Positions 18,317 to 25,038 of a DNA stretch of 64,000 bases are shown here, piece after piece. Position 1 is the stretch's first letter; every line of letters starts with the position of its first letter. The notes below the pieces were generated by a model. It was not told the origin of the DNA, did not search any database, and worked only from the letters and a program-made list of their open reading frames with translations. Both the position numbers and the translations under genes were made by a program. Origin of the DNA: Aquibaculum sediminis. Lineage in GTDB: Bacteria > Pseudomonadota > Alphaproteobacteria > Kiloniellales > DSM-21159. The stretch is from assembly GCF_040712085.1 (NCBI RefSeq), contig NZ_JBFCVK010000005.1:287393-351392 (forward strand). Direction: 5' to 3'.

Positions 18317-18916
18317 ATGGCCAGTTGGAACCTGAAGGGATTCTACGCGGAAGCCTGCACCTGCGAAGGCGCCTGCCCTTGTGTCTATACCGAGAAGCCG
18401 ACCGGCGGCACCTGTACCGGACTGGTGGGCTGGCACATCGACGAAGGCGAGGACGGCGGCGTCCGGCTGGAGGACCTCAACGTCGCGCTCGCCCTCCACT
18501 CCCCCGGCCGTATGACGGATGGCAACTGGCGGGTGGCCCTCTATCTCGACGATCGCGCCGATGATCAACAGCGAGCGGCACTGCAGCGCATCTTCTCCGG
18601 CGCGGCTGGCGGGCACCCTGCCAATCTGTCCCCGCTGATCGGCGAAGTGACGGAGGTGGCACCGGCGCGCATCCGCTTCGAGCAGTCCGAGGGTGGATGC
18701 CGGCTCGACGTGGGCTCCGTGGCGGAAGCCGACATGCAGGCGATCGAAGGGCTCGACGGCGGCAAGGCCTCGATCAGCGGGCATCCGCTCGCCGTGGCGC
18801 CGGGATTCCCGGCCACTGTCGCGAAGTCCAGCACCTTCAAGCTTCAGGCGGGTGACATCCGCTGCGACGTGACGGGCCGCACCGCCTTCTATTCACCCTT
18901 CGCCTACGAAGGCTGA
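18317..18916 (+). CDS. DUF1326 domain protein
   Basis: A 199-residue soluble protein without a signal peptide. The N-terminus carries a cysteine cluster, Cys14, Cys16, Cys20, Cys22 and Cys33 (AEACTCEGACPCVYTEKP, then GGTCTG), typical of DUF1326 and suggestive of metal binding or redox chemistry; no biochemical function is established that I know of. Start at 18317 is fixed by GAGGAGG directly upstream; a longer frame from 18242 would run through the repeat array and is not credible. It is followed three bases later by the DUF2182 gene, a recurring partner. Confidence 0.9.
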   Translation: MASWNLKGFYAEACTCEGACPCVYTEKPTGGTCTGLVGWHIDEGEDGGVRLEDLNVALALHSPGRMTDGNWRVALYLDDRADDQQRAALQRIFSGAAGGHPANLSPLIGEVTEVAPARIRFEQSEGGCRLDVGSVAEADMQAIEGLDGGKASISGHPLAVAPGFPATVAKSSTFKLQAGDIRCDVTGRTAFYSPFAYEG

Positions 18917-18919
18917 ACC

Positions 18920-19702
18920 ATGCAACGCGAAGGAGGTATCCTCCGCACCAGCAGCCCCGCAACACTCGCGGGGCTGCTGGCCGCCATCCTGGTGGCCTGG
19001 GGTCTCGTTGTCTGGCCAGCAATGACCATGCATACGGGCAGTATGCATTCGGGACTGGTCCACCTGATGATGCCGGGCACAGCCGTATGGACTCCCACGA
19101 ACGTCGCGGCCGTGTTCGTGATGTGGTCCGTGATGATGGCGGCAATGATGCTGCCGGGCGCAGTGCCCATGGTGCTGCTGTACAGGCAGCTCGTGGCGCG
19201 ACGGCAGCCCGAAGTGGCGCGGCGGCGGAGCATTCTCTTCACCGGCGCCTATCTGGTTGCCTGGGCCGGCTACAGCATTGCGGCCACTGGAATGCAGTGG
19301 GGTCTTCAGGCGGGCCTGGTTCTCTCCCCCATGGGCGTGCTCACCAGCCCCTGGGTGGCGGCGACGCTGCTGCTTACGGCCGGGATCTATCAACTGACAG
19401 GGTTCAAAGACGCCTGTTTGACCAAATGTCGCTCGCCCTTCGGCTTCCTCATGTCCGCCTGGCGCGACGGCGACCGTGGCGCCCTGCTCATGGGACTGTT
19501 GCACGGAAGCTGGTGCATCGGCTGCTGCTGGGCGCTGATGGTGCTTGCCTTCGTGGGCGGCACGATGAACCTGGCCTGGATGGCACTGCTGACCCTGCTG
19601 GTGACGGCGGAAAAGGTGGCACCCTTTGGCGCGACCATCTCACGTTTCACTGGCATCCTGCTGATAGGCGGCGCAGTCTACTTTGCCCTGCTGGCAATCT
19701 AG
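18920..19702 (+). CDS. DUF2182 predicted metal-binding integral membrane protein
   Basis: A 260-residue inner-membrane protein with about seven hydrophobic segments (roughly 15-34, 60-86, 108-128, 138-158, 190-212, 215-230 and 242-260). It is rich in Met and His in the first loop (MTMHTGSMHSGLVHLMMPG) and has conserved cysteines Cys166 and Cys170 (DACLTKC) and Cys199, Cys202, Cys203 (SWCIGCCW). This is the pattern of the DUF2182 family, annotated as predicted metal-binding membrane protein. Three bases separate it from the DUF1326 gene, so the two form a transcriptional unit. The substrate is unknown; the Met/His/Cys make-up would suit copper or another soft metal, which is inference. Confidence 0.9.
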   Translation: MQREGGILRTSSPATLAGLLAAILVAWGLVVWPAMTMHTGSMHSGLVHLMMPGTAVWTPTNVAAVFVMWSVMMAAMMLPGAVPMVLLYRQLVARRQPEVARRRSILFTGAYLVAWAGYSIAATGMQWGLQAGLVLSPMGVLTSPWVAATLLLTAGIYQLTGFKDACLTKCRSPFGFLMSAWRDGDRGALLMGLLHGSWCIGCCWALMVLAFVGGTMNLAWMALLTLLVTAEKVAPFGATISRFTGILLIGGAVYFALLAI

Positions 19703-19719
19703 CAAAGGCGCTGCCTTTC

Positions 19720-19748
19720 TTGACGGCATAGAATGGCAATGCTAGGTC
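19720..19748 (+). promoter_or_regulatory. Putative metY promoter
   Basis: TTGACG at 19720-19725, a 17-base spacer and TAGGTC at 19743-19748. The -35 is good and the -10 weak. The predicted transcription start near 19755 coincides with the first base of the upstream riboswitch stem, which supports the assignment. Confidence 0.5.
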
Positions 19749-19754
19749 AGGAAC

Positions 19755-19806
19755 AGCGCCGATTTGAGTGAGACAGCTTGCGGGCGCTATAAAAGTACGG
19801 CTAAAG
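19755..19806 (+). ncRNA. SAM-II-type riboswitch, first of two
   Basis: P1 stem AGCGCC (19755-19760) with GGCGCT (19783-19788), followed inside by GATTTGA (19761-19767) and CAGCTTGC (19774-19781), then the 3' pseudoknot strand GCTAAAG (19800-19806). These are the conserved blocks of the SAM-II (metA/SAM-alpha) aptamer of alphaproteobacteria, which turns methionine genes off when S-adenosylmethionine is plentiful. It is followed nine bases later by an intrinsic terminator, so it should act by transcription attenuation. Confidence 0.85.
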
Positions 19807-19815
19807 CGTTGGGAG

Positions 19816-19848
19816 CACCGCCCGGCCTTGGCCGAGCGGTGTTTTTTT
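19816..19848 (+). terminator. Intrinsic terminator between the two riboswitches
   Basis: CACCGC (19816-19821) pairs with GCGGTG (19836-19841), and CGGCC (19823-19827) with GGCCG (19830-19834), giving a nearly perfect stem followed by seven T at 19842-19848 and a further TTTTG. It lies inside the metY leader, 153 bases before the start codon, so it must be read through for metY expression. Confidence 0.85.
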
Positions 19849-19882
19849 GTTTTGTGGTGCGGACTGGCCGGCCCAACCGGCT

Positions 19883-19930
19883 CCCGGGATTTGAGGGGGC
19901 AGCTTGCTCCGGGTTACCAAATGCTAAAGC
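19883..19930 (+). ncRNA. SAM-II-type riboswitch, second of two
   Basis: P1 stem CCCGG (19883-19887) with CCGGG (19909-19913), then GATTTGA (19888-19894), CAGCTTGC (19900-19907) and GCTAAAGC (19923-19930). The blocks match the first element almost word for word. Downstream are two small hairpins, CCACG/CGTGG (19932-19945) and CCGGCG/CGCCGG (19959-19975), neither followed by a T-run, then GAGGAG and the metY ATG at 20002. Being nearer the gene it may act on translation or on Rho access. A SAM-V assignment, which shares the core, is an alternative. Confidence 0.82.
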
Positions 19931-20001
19931 GCCACGGCATCGTGGAGCCCCTCGCCCGCCGGCGGACTGCGCCGGAGACGTGAAAACCAGAGGAGTGAAC
20001 C

Positions 20002-21312
20002 ATGAGCCAGAATTCCCGAAATCCCGAGACCCTTGCCCTGCACGCCGGCTATCGCGCCGATCCCACCACCGGCGCGGTGGCCGTGCCGATCTATCAGACC
20101 ACCTCCTACCAGTTCCAGAGCACGGACCACGCGGCCGATCTCTTCGCGTTGAAGGAACTGGGCAACATCTACACCCGGATCATGAATCCGACCTGCGACG
20201 TGCTGGAGAAGCGCGTTGCGGCGATCGAGGGGGGTGCTGCAGCGCTGGCCGTCGCCTCTGGACAGGCGGCTTCCGCCTACTCCATCCAGAACATCGCCCA
20301 GGCAGGCGACAATATCGTCAGCGCCACCGACCTCTACGGCGGCACCTGGAACCTCTTTGCCCATACCCTGCGCCAGCAGGGCATCGAGGTGCGGTTTGTC
20401 GACCCCACCGATCCGGAGAACTTCCGCCGGGCGACGGACGCCAAGACCCGCGCCTACTATGCCGAGACGCTGCCGAATCCCAAGCTGAACGTCTTCCCGA
20501 TCGGGGAGGTGGCCGCCATCGGACGTGAAGTGGGCGTGCCCCTGATCATGGACAACACGGCCGCCCCGCTCCTGTGCCGGCCGCTCGAGCACGGCGCCGC
20601 CGTCGTGGTCTATTCCACCACGAAATATATCGGCGGCCATGGCACCTCGATCGGCGGCCTCATCGTCGATGGCGGCAACTTCGATTGGGAAGCCCATGCA
20701 GAGCGCTTCCCGCTGCTGAATCAGCCAGACCCCAGCTATCACGGCGCGGTCTGGACCGAAGCGGTAAAGCCGCTCGGCCCCATCGCCTATGGCCTCAAGG
20801 CGCGGGTCACGCTGCTGCGCGACCTCGGCGCGGCGATGAGCCCCTTCAACGCTTTTCAGTTCATCCAGGGGCTGGAGACCCTCCCGCTGCGCATTCGCGA
20901 GCACAGCCGCAATGGGCAGCAGGTGGCCGAGTGGCTGCGTGACCGGCCGGAAGTCGCCCGGGTCATCTACCCCTCACTGCACGAAGATGCCGAACAGCGG
21001 CGCCGGGCCGAGACCTACCTGAAGGGCGGCTTCGGCGGTCTCGTGGGTTTCGAACTGAAGGACGGCATCGAGGCGGGTCGCGCCTTCATCGACGGCCTGG
21101 AGATGCTGTATCACGTCGCCAACATCGGAGATGCCCGCAGCCTGGCGATCCACCCGGCCACGACCACGCACTCCCAGCTGACGCCGGAAGAACTGCAGGC
21201 CACTGGCGCGACGCCCAGCTACGTCCGCCTCTCCGTCGGCATCGAGCACATCGACGACATCCTGGCCGATCTCGACCGCGGCCTGGCCGCTGCCGCCAAG
21301 GCAGCCGGCTGA
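20002..21312 (+). CDS. metY: O-acetylhomoserine sulfhydrylase (Cys/Met metabolism PLP enzyme)
   Basis: A 436-residue PLP enzyme that makes homocysteine from O-acetylhomoserine (or O-succinylhomoserine) and sulfide. The Schiff-base lysine is Lys208 in YSTTKYIGGHG; other landmarks are the IYTRIMNPTCDVLEKRVAAIEGG segment, LIMDNTAA, and the C-terminal HPATTTHSQL and RLSVGIEHIDDI. Length fits MetY rather than the shorter MetB/MetZ. AGAGGAG lies upstream. The double SAM-responsive leader shows the gene belongs to methionine biosynthesis. A hairpin at 21330-21360 ends the unit. Confidence 0.94.
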   Translation: MSQNSRNPETLALHAGYRADPTTGAVAVPIYQTTSYQFQSTDHAADLFALKELGNIYTRIMNPTCDVLEKRVAAIEGGAAALAVASGQAASAYSIQNIAQAGDNIVSATDLYGGTWNLFAHTLRQQGIEVRFVDPTDPENFRRATDAKTRAYYAETLPNPKLNVFPIGEVAAIGREVGVPLIMDNTAAPLLCRPLEHGAAVVVYSTTKYIGGHGTSIGGLIVDGGNFDWEAHAERFPLLNQPDPSYHGAVWTEAVKPLGPIAYGLKARVTLLRDLGAAMSPFNAFQFIQGLETLPLRIREHSRNGQQVAEWLRDRPEVARVIYPSLHEDAEQRRRAETYLKGGFGGLVGFELKDGIEAGRAFIDGLEMLYHVANIGDARSLAIHPATTTHSQLTPEELQATGATPSYVRLSVGIEHIDDILADLDRGLAAAAKAAG

Positions 21313-21329
21313 GCACAGCATCCTGACAA

Positions 21330-21360
21330 GCGCCCAGGGGAACAGTCTCCCCCTGGGCGC
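21330..21360. terminator. Hairpin between convergent genes, probable bidirectional terminator
   Basis: GCGCCCAGGGG (21330-21340) and CCCCTGGGCGC (21350-21360) form an 11-bp perfect stem between metY and the convergent gene ending at 21375. No long T-run on either side. Confidence 0.55.
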
Positions 21361-21374
21361 CAGTCCCCTACCCA

Positions 21375-21920
21375 CTACTCCGGCGGCCAGCCGCGCAGGC
21401 GGCAGAAGAGGCTCAGGGCGTCTCGCAGGCCCTGGGCCGCCCTGCCCTTGCGTTGCCGCCGACGTCGGTCGGTTTCGCTGCAGGAATAGCCCTGGCCGAG
21501 CACGTCCATGACCATGTCGTGGTCGAGCCCTTCCTGACGACAGGCCCGGCTCCAGCGCAGGTAATCCTCCACCAATTCCTGCGGGTAGTCTGGCTCCTGG
21601 GGCGTGCCGTCGAGCCGCGGCCGGCCGATGGCGCTGGCCTGCATGCCGATGCCCCGGGACAGGATGGAAAAGCCGGCTTCCAGCCGCAAAGCTGCGCGCT
21701 GCTGCCCCGCTCCCAGTGATCCCCAGAGCCGCGCGTCCAGCACACGGCGTTCGACGGACTGGCGCTCTTCGCGCACCACGCTCATTTCGTCCGCCGTCTC
21801 GAGCCAGCGGTCCAGCAGAATGTCCACACGCTCGGTCGGACTGTGGCGCCGCTGCAGCGCGAGCGCGTCCTGCCCTCTTTCGCCCCTGCCGGGGTCGCCA
21901 CGACCGCGCCCCCGCTTCAT
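21375..21920 (-). CDS. Unknown protein, second gene of a repressor-linked pair
   Basis: A 181-residue protein of no recognised family. It starts with an Arg/Gly-rich stretch (KRGRGRGDPGRGERG), contains a helical middle (TERVDILLDRWLETADEMSVVREERQSVERRVLDARLW) and several Trp/Arg-rich stretches near the end. No signal peptide or membrane segment. The ATG at 21920 overlaps the stop of the upstream gene (ATGA), so the two are translationally coupled; a longer frame from 22073 is not needed. Context: divergent from an XRE-S24 repressor. Function unknown. Confidence 0.65.
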   Translation of the reverse strand: MKRGRGRGDPGRGERGQDALALQRRHSPTERVDILLDRWLETADEMSVVREERQSVERRVLDARLWGSLGAGQQRAALRLEAGFSILSRGIGMQASAIGRPRLDGTPQEPDYPQELVEDYLRWSRACRQEGLDHDMVMDVLGQGYSCSETDRRRRQRKGRAAQGLRDALSLFCRLRGWPPE

Positions 21921-22291
21921 GCCGAGCCTCCTTTCACCGTCGTTGCGACCGGACGGGCGCGCCAGCGTCGCCGCCGCGACTTGGCCGGCTGGCCGTGGCG
22001 CCAGCCCAACCGAAACGCCAGACTGCCAACTTGGGGCAGAGGATCGCCGGCACCGCGTGCCAGGCGGCCGCAAAGGTACTCCTGGCCCTCTCGGCAGCCC
22101 TCCGGAGCCAGCCCCAAGGCAGATCGCACGGACTCGGGGCTCATCCGCTCCCAGTCCACGCCGGGATGCAGTCGGGCGGCCATGGCGTGCAGGCTTTCCC
22201 GCACCTCCTCCTCTGCCTCGTTGTCGAGTGGATCAGGTCTCTCAACTGGTTCCCTGACCGATTCCTGCTTTTCCTTGCGCTGGGCCGCCAT
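21917..22291 (-). CDS. Unknown protein, first gene of a repressor-linked pair
   Basis: A 124-residue charged protein with no recognised domain: acidic N-terminal half (PDPLDNEAEEEVRESLHAMAARLHPGVDWERMSPESVRSALGL) and a very basic C-terminus (KSRRRRWRARPVAT). Start at ATG 22291 follows AGGGAGG; a TTG at 22357 would overlap the promoter. A promoter TTGAAA-17-CATACT (22357 down to 22329, minus strand) lies 31-66 bases upstream and is overlapped by the candidate repressor site. Coupled by ATGA overlap to the next gene. Confidence 0.65.
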   Translation of the reverse strand: MAAQRKEKQESVREPVERPDPLDNEAEEEVRESLHAMAARLHPGVDWERMSPESVRSALGLAPEGCREGQEYLCGRLARGAGDPLPQVGSLAFRLGWRHGQPAKSRRRRWRARPVATTVKGGSA

Positions 22292-22328
22292 CGCCTGCCT
22301 CCCTCTCGGCTTGCCTATCGACCCGGGA

Positions 22329-22357
22329 AGTATGTTCGGTGTTTGTTCTCTTTTCAA
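22329..22357 (-). promoter_or_regulatory. Promoter of the minus-strand repressor-linked gene pair
   Basis: On the minus strand, TTGAAA (22357-22352), 17 bases, CATACT (22334-22329). The predicted start of transcription near 22322 leaves a short leader to ATG 22291. The -35 box abuts the AACTATTTTTCTTGTTG motif at 22356-22372. Confidence 0.55.
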
Positions 22358-22372
22358 CTATTTTTCTTGTTG
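22356..22372 (+). promoter_or_regulatory. Candidate repressor operator, 5' copy
   Basis: AACTATTTTTCTTGTTG at 22356-22372 matches AACAATTTTTCTTGTTA at 23068-23084 in 15 of 17 positions. A partial third copy, ATTCCTTGTTG, follows at 22381-22391. The first overlaps the -35 box of the divergent pair, where a repressor would act. Confidence 0.5.
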
Positions 22373-22423
22373 TTCGCTACATTCCTTGTTGCCCGATCCA
22401 GAGCGTTATGGCAAAGTGCGGCC

Positions 22424-23068
22424 ATGGATACGCTGGCTCAGACTCTACGGCGCTGGCGCCGCTCGGCCGGGCTGTCACAGCCGCAGCTCGCAGCACGCCT
22501 CGGCGTGTCGCAGCAGGCGGTGCAGCAGCTCGAGGCCGGCAGCATCCGCAACCCGCGCTACCTTCTGCGACTGGCCGAGGTGATGGGCGCCGACCCCAAG
22601 GCTCTGGCCGAGGGCCGCTACCAGCCCGCCGCAACCGAGGCGGCGGAGCCGCTGGCCGGCGGGGCTCTGCTCAACGCCCGCGACCTGCCGGTCTTTGCCA
22701 GCGCCCAGGCCGGTCCCGACGGCATGGTGGTCACCTTCGACCCCATCGAGTGGATCCAACGCCCCGCCCCTCTGGCCACCGTGCGCGACGCCTTCGCCAT
22801 GTACGTGGTCAACGATTCCATGGAGCCGCGCTATCGCCAGGGCGACCTGCTGCTGATCCATCCGCAGCGGCCGGTGCGTCCCGGGCGCGACGTGCTGGTC
22901 ATCGTGGCGGCCGAGGACGGCGAGCATCGCGCCTGGGTGAAGGAACTGGTCAGCCTCGACGCCGGGCGGCTACGCCTGCGCCAACTCAATCCCGCGCAGG
23001 AGTTCGAGATCGCCCGCAGCCAGGTGAACGACCTGCACCTGGTGGTGGGCGTCTACTACAACGGATAA
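22424..23068 (+). CDS. XRE-family repressor with S24 (LexA-like) peptidase domain
   Basis: A 214-residue protein. Residues 5-60 are an XRE helix-turn-helix (LRRWRRSAGLSQPQLAARLGVSQQAVQQLEAG). Residues 90-214 are an S24 domain with catalytic Ser132 (VVNDSMEPRYRQGDLL) and Lys173 (AWVKEL); Ala96-Gly97 (SAQAG) could be the self-cleavage site. This is the architecture of CI-like repressors that are cleaved after RecA activation. The ATG at 22424 is chosen because the product begins right at the helix-turn-helix; a much longer open frame extends upstream through the operator region without coding features. It presumably represses the divergent pair. Confidence 0.9.
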   Translation: MDTLAQTLRRWRRSAGLSQPQLAARLGVSQQAVQQLEAGSIRNPRYLLRLAEVMGADPKALAEGRYQPAATEAAEPLAGGALLNARDLPVFASAQAGPDGMVVTFDPIEWIQRPAPLATVRDAFAMYVVNDSMEPRYRQGDLLLIHPQRPVRPGRDVLVIVAAEDGEHRAWVKELVSLDAGRLRLRQLNPAQEFEIARSQVNDLHLVVGVYYNG

Positions 23069-23084
23069 ACAATTTTTCTTGTTA
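23068..23084 (+). promoter_or_regulatory. Candidate repressor operator, 3' copy
   Basis: AACAATTTTTCTTGTTA begins at the last base of the repressor stop codon and is a near copy of the motif upstream of the repressor gene. AACAA and TTGTT at its ends are inverted. It lies between convergent genes, where an operator is unexpected. Confidence 0.4.
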
Positions 23085-23096
23085 CAATGGGATGGC

Positions 23097-24716
23097 TCAT
23101 GCTGCGCCCGGAGCGCCGTCCCGGTAGAAGTCGCGCCCCTTGTCGTCGATCACCAGGAAGGCCGGCAAGTCGACGACCTCGATCCGGCGCACCGCCTCCA
23201 TCCCCAACTCTTCCATGTCCAACGTTTCCACCGAACGGATGTGGTCGCGCGCGATGGCCGCAGCCGCGCCGCCGATGGTGCCGAGGTAGAAACCGCCGTG
23301 GCGCGCGCAGGCTTCGGCCGCCGCCGCACTCCGATTGCCCTTGCCGAGGCTGATTGGCCAGGCGCCGGCGGCGAGAAAGGCCTCCATGTAGCCGTCCATG
23401 CGCGCGGCCGTGGTCGGTCCGAAGGCGCCGCTGACCATGCCCTCAGGTGTCTTGGCCGGGCCGGCGTAGTAAACGGGATGGTCGCGCACATAGTCCGGCA
23501 GGGGCTCTCCCGCCGCGAGACGCGCGGCCAGCGCCGCATGGGCCTTGTCCCGTGCCACCACCAAAGGACCGGTGAGCGAGAGCCGTGTGCCCACGGGCAA
23601 GGTGGAAAGCTGACGCCGAATGGCCGCCATGGGCTGGGTGAGATCAATGGAAACCGCCGGCGCGACGCGCTCATCCAACTCCGGCAGGAAGCGTTCCGGA
23701 TGAGCTTCCAGGCGCTCCAGAAAGACGCCCTCCGCCGTGATCCTTGCCGCCGCCTGCCGGTCGGCGGAGCAGGACACCCCCAGCCCGACCGGCAGCGAGC
23801 CGGCGTGACGCGGCAGTCGGATCACCCGCACGTCATGGCAGAAGTACCTGCCGCCGAACTGCGCGCCGATCCCCAGTTCGCGTGTGATCGCCAGCACCTC
23901 GGCCTCGAGCGCCCGGTCGCGAAAAGCCCGACCACTGGCATCGCCGCTCTCCGGCAAGTTATCCAGCGCCCGGCAGCTCGCCAACTTGACGGTCTTGAGG
24001 GTCTGTTCGGCCGACAGTCCCCCGATCACCAGGGCCAGGTGATAGGGCGGACAGGCCGCAGCGCCTAGGGTCGCCACCTTCTCCGCCAGAAAGGCCCGCA
24101 GGCGCTCGGGCGAAAGCAGCGCGGTGTTCTGCTGGAAGAGGAAGGTCTTGTTGGCGCTGCCTCCGCCTTTGGCGACGAACAGCAGGCGATAGTCGCTGCC
24201 CGGTCCGGCGGCGACCTCGATCTGAGCCGGCAGGTTGCTGCCGGTGTTGCGCTCCTCATAGAGGGAGAGCGGTGCGAGCTGGCTGAAGCGCAGATTGCGA
24301 GTGGCATAGGTGCGCGCAATGCCGTCCGAGAAAGCGGCGGCGTCCTCCCCGCCGGTCAGCACCCCCTCCCCCTTCTCGCCGATGACGATGGCGGTGCCGG
24401 TATCCTGGCAGAGCGGCAAGGCGCCGGCGGCGGCGATCACCGCATTGTGCAGCAGGGCCCTGGCCACGCTGCGGTCGTTGTCGCTGGCCTCCGGGTCGTC
24501 GAGGATGGCGCGCAACTGGGCCAGATGGCTGGGACGCAGCTGATGCGCCATGCGGGAAAAGGCCTCCGCCGCCAGGTCGGCCAGGGCTTCCCGCGGTACG
24601 ATCAGCCAATCGCGGCCCCGCCAGCGCTCGCGCACCACGCCTCCGTCGCCCAGGCGCTCGTAGTCCGTGCGATCGGGCCCGTGCTGGAAAAGCGGCGCAT
24701 AGTCAGCCTCGGCCAT
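23097..24716 (-). CDS. Class I fumarate hydratase (possible mesaconase)
   Basis: A 539-residue Fe-S hydratase with the alpha and beta regions of class I fumarase in one chain. Candidate cluster ligands are the cysteines in LPLCQDTGTA, GAAACPPYHLALVIGGLS and GLGVSCSADRQ; the C-terminal beta domain has VYYAGPAKTPEGMVSGAFGPTTAARMDGY. Starts at 24716 because GGGAG is then nine bases upstream; an ATG at 24725 abuts it, and the longer frame to 24878 has no ribosome-binding site. Class I fumarases also hydrate mesaconate, and the nearby CaiB/BaiF CoA-transferase and TRAP transporter make a C4/C5-dicarboxylate role plausible. This is inference; fumarate is the default substrate. Confidence 0.9.
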   Translation of the reverse strand: MAEADYAPLFQHGPDRTDYERLGDGGVVRERWRGRDWLIVPREALADLAAEAFSRMAHQLRPSHLAQLRAILDDPEASDNDRSVARALLHNAVIAAAGALPLCQDTGTAIVIGEKGEGVLTGGEDAAAFSDGIARTYATRNLRFSQLAPLSLYEERNTGSNLPAQIEVAAGPGSDYRLLFVAKGGGSANKTFLFQQNTALLSPERLRAFLAEKVATLGAAACPPYHLALVIGGLSAEQTLKTVKLASCRALDNLPESGDASGRAFRDRALEAEVLAITRELGIGAQFGGRYFCHDVRVIRLPRHAGSLPVGLGVSCSADRQAAARITAEGVFLERLEAHPERFLPELDERVAPAVSIDLTQPMAAIRRQLSTLPVGTRLSLTGPLVVARDKAHAALAARLAAGEPLPDYVRDHPVYYAGPAKTPEGMVSGAFGPTTAARMDGYMEAFLAAGAWPISLGKGNRSAAAAEACARHGGFYLGTIGGAAAAIARDHIRSVETLDMEELGMEAVRRIEVVDLPAFLVIDDKGRDFYRDGAPGAA

Positions 24717-25038
24717 GAGTGCCATCTCCCTTTCAGGCGGGACATGCGGGATAGCGATGAGAACTATGTCTACTCTATAGCCCTCTATACCCCTCCAAAA
24801 TAGGCTAAGGGGAAGGCTGAGCTGCCTGATAGCCACCAGATGTCCGCTTCGCGCGCCCATATAGGACGTGGGGACCAATTCTGCCGCGTCTTGAAAGCCG
24901 ACATTCCAGAACGCTCAATAGCCAGCGCAAGGGATAGTCGCCGCATGACGGAAGTACCGGAGGCGGTTCCGAGCGCGCAGCGCCTATAGCCCGGTTCGGC
25001 GTGCCGGACGCACCTTCACCGATCAGACGATGCCCGTA
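24717..25038. other. Intergenic interval with no supported gene
   Basis: The 322 bases upstream of the fumarase gene and downstream of the subtilase gene hold no credible reading frame. On the minus strand TATAGAG occurs twice, ten bases apart, near 24775-24795, which may be part of the fumarase promoter; no clear -35 pairs with it. Confidence 0.5.

Noticed and set aside
19764..20528. Frame overlapping the metY leader and start
   Set aside because: It covers the two riboswitches and terminator and then runs out of frame with metY.
21716..22423. N-terminal extension of the S24 repressor frame by 236 codons
   Set aside because: The extension crosses the divergent promoter and both minus-strand genes, and the helix-turn-helix begins right after ATG 22424.
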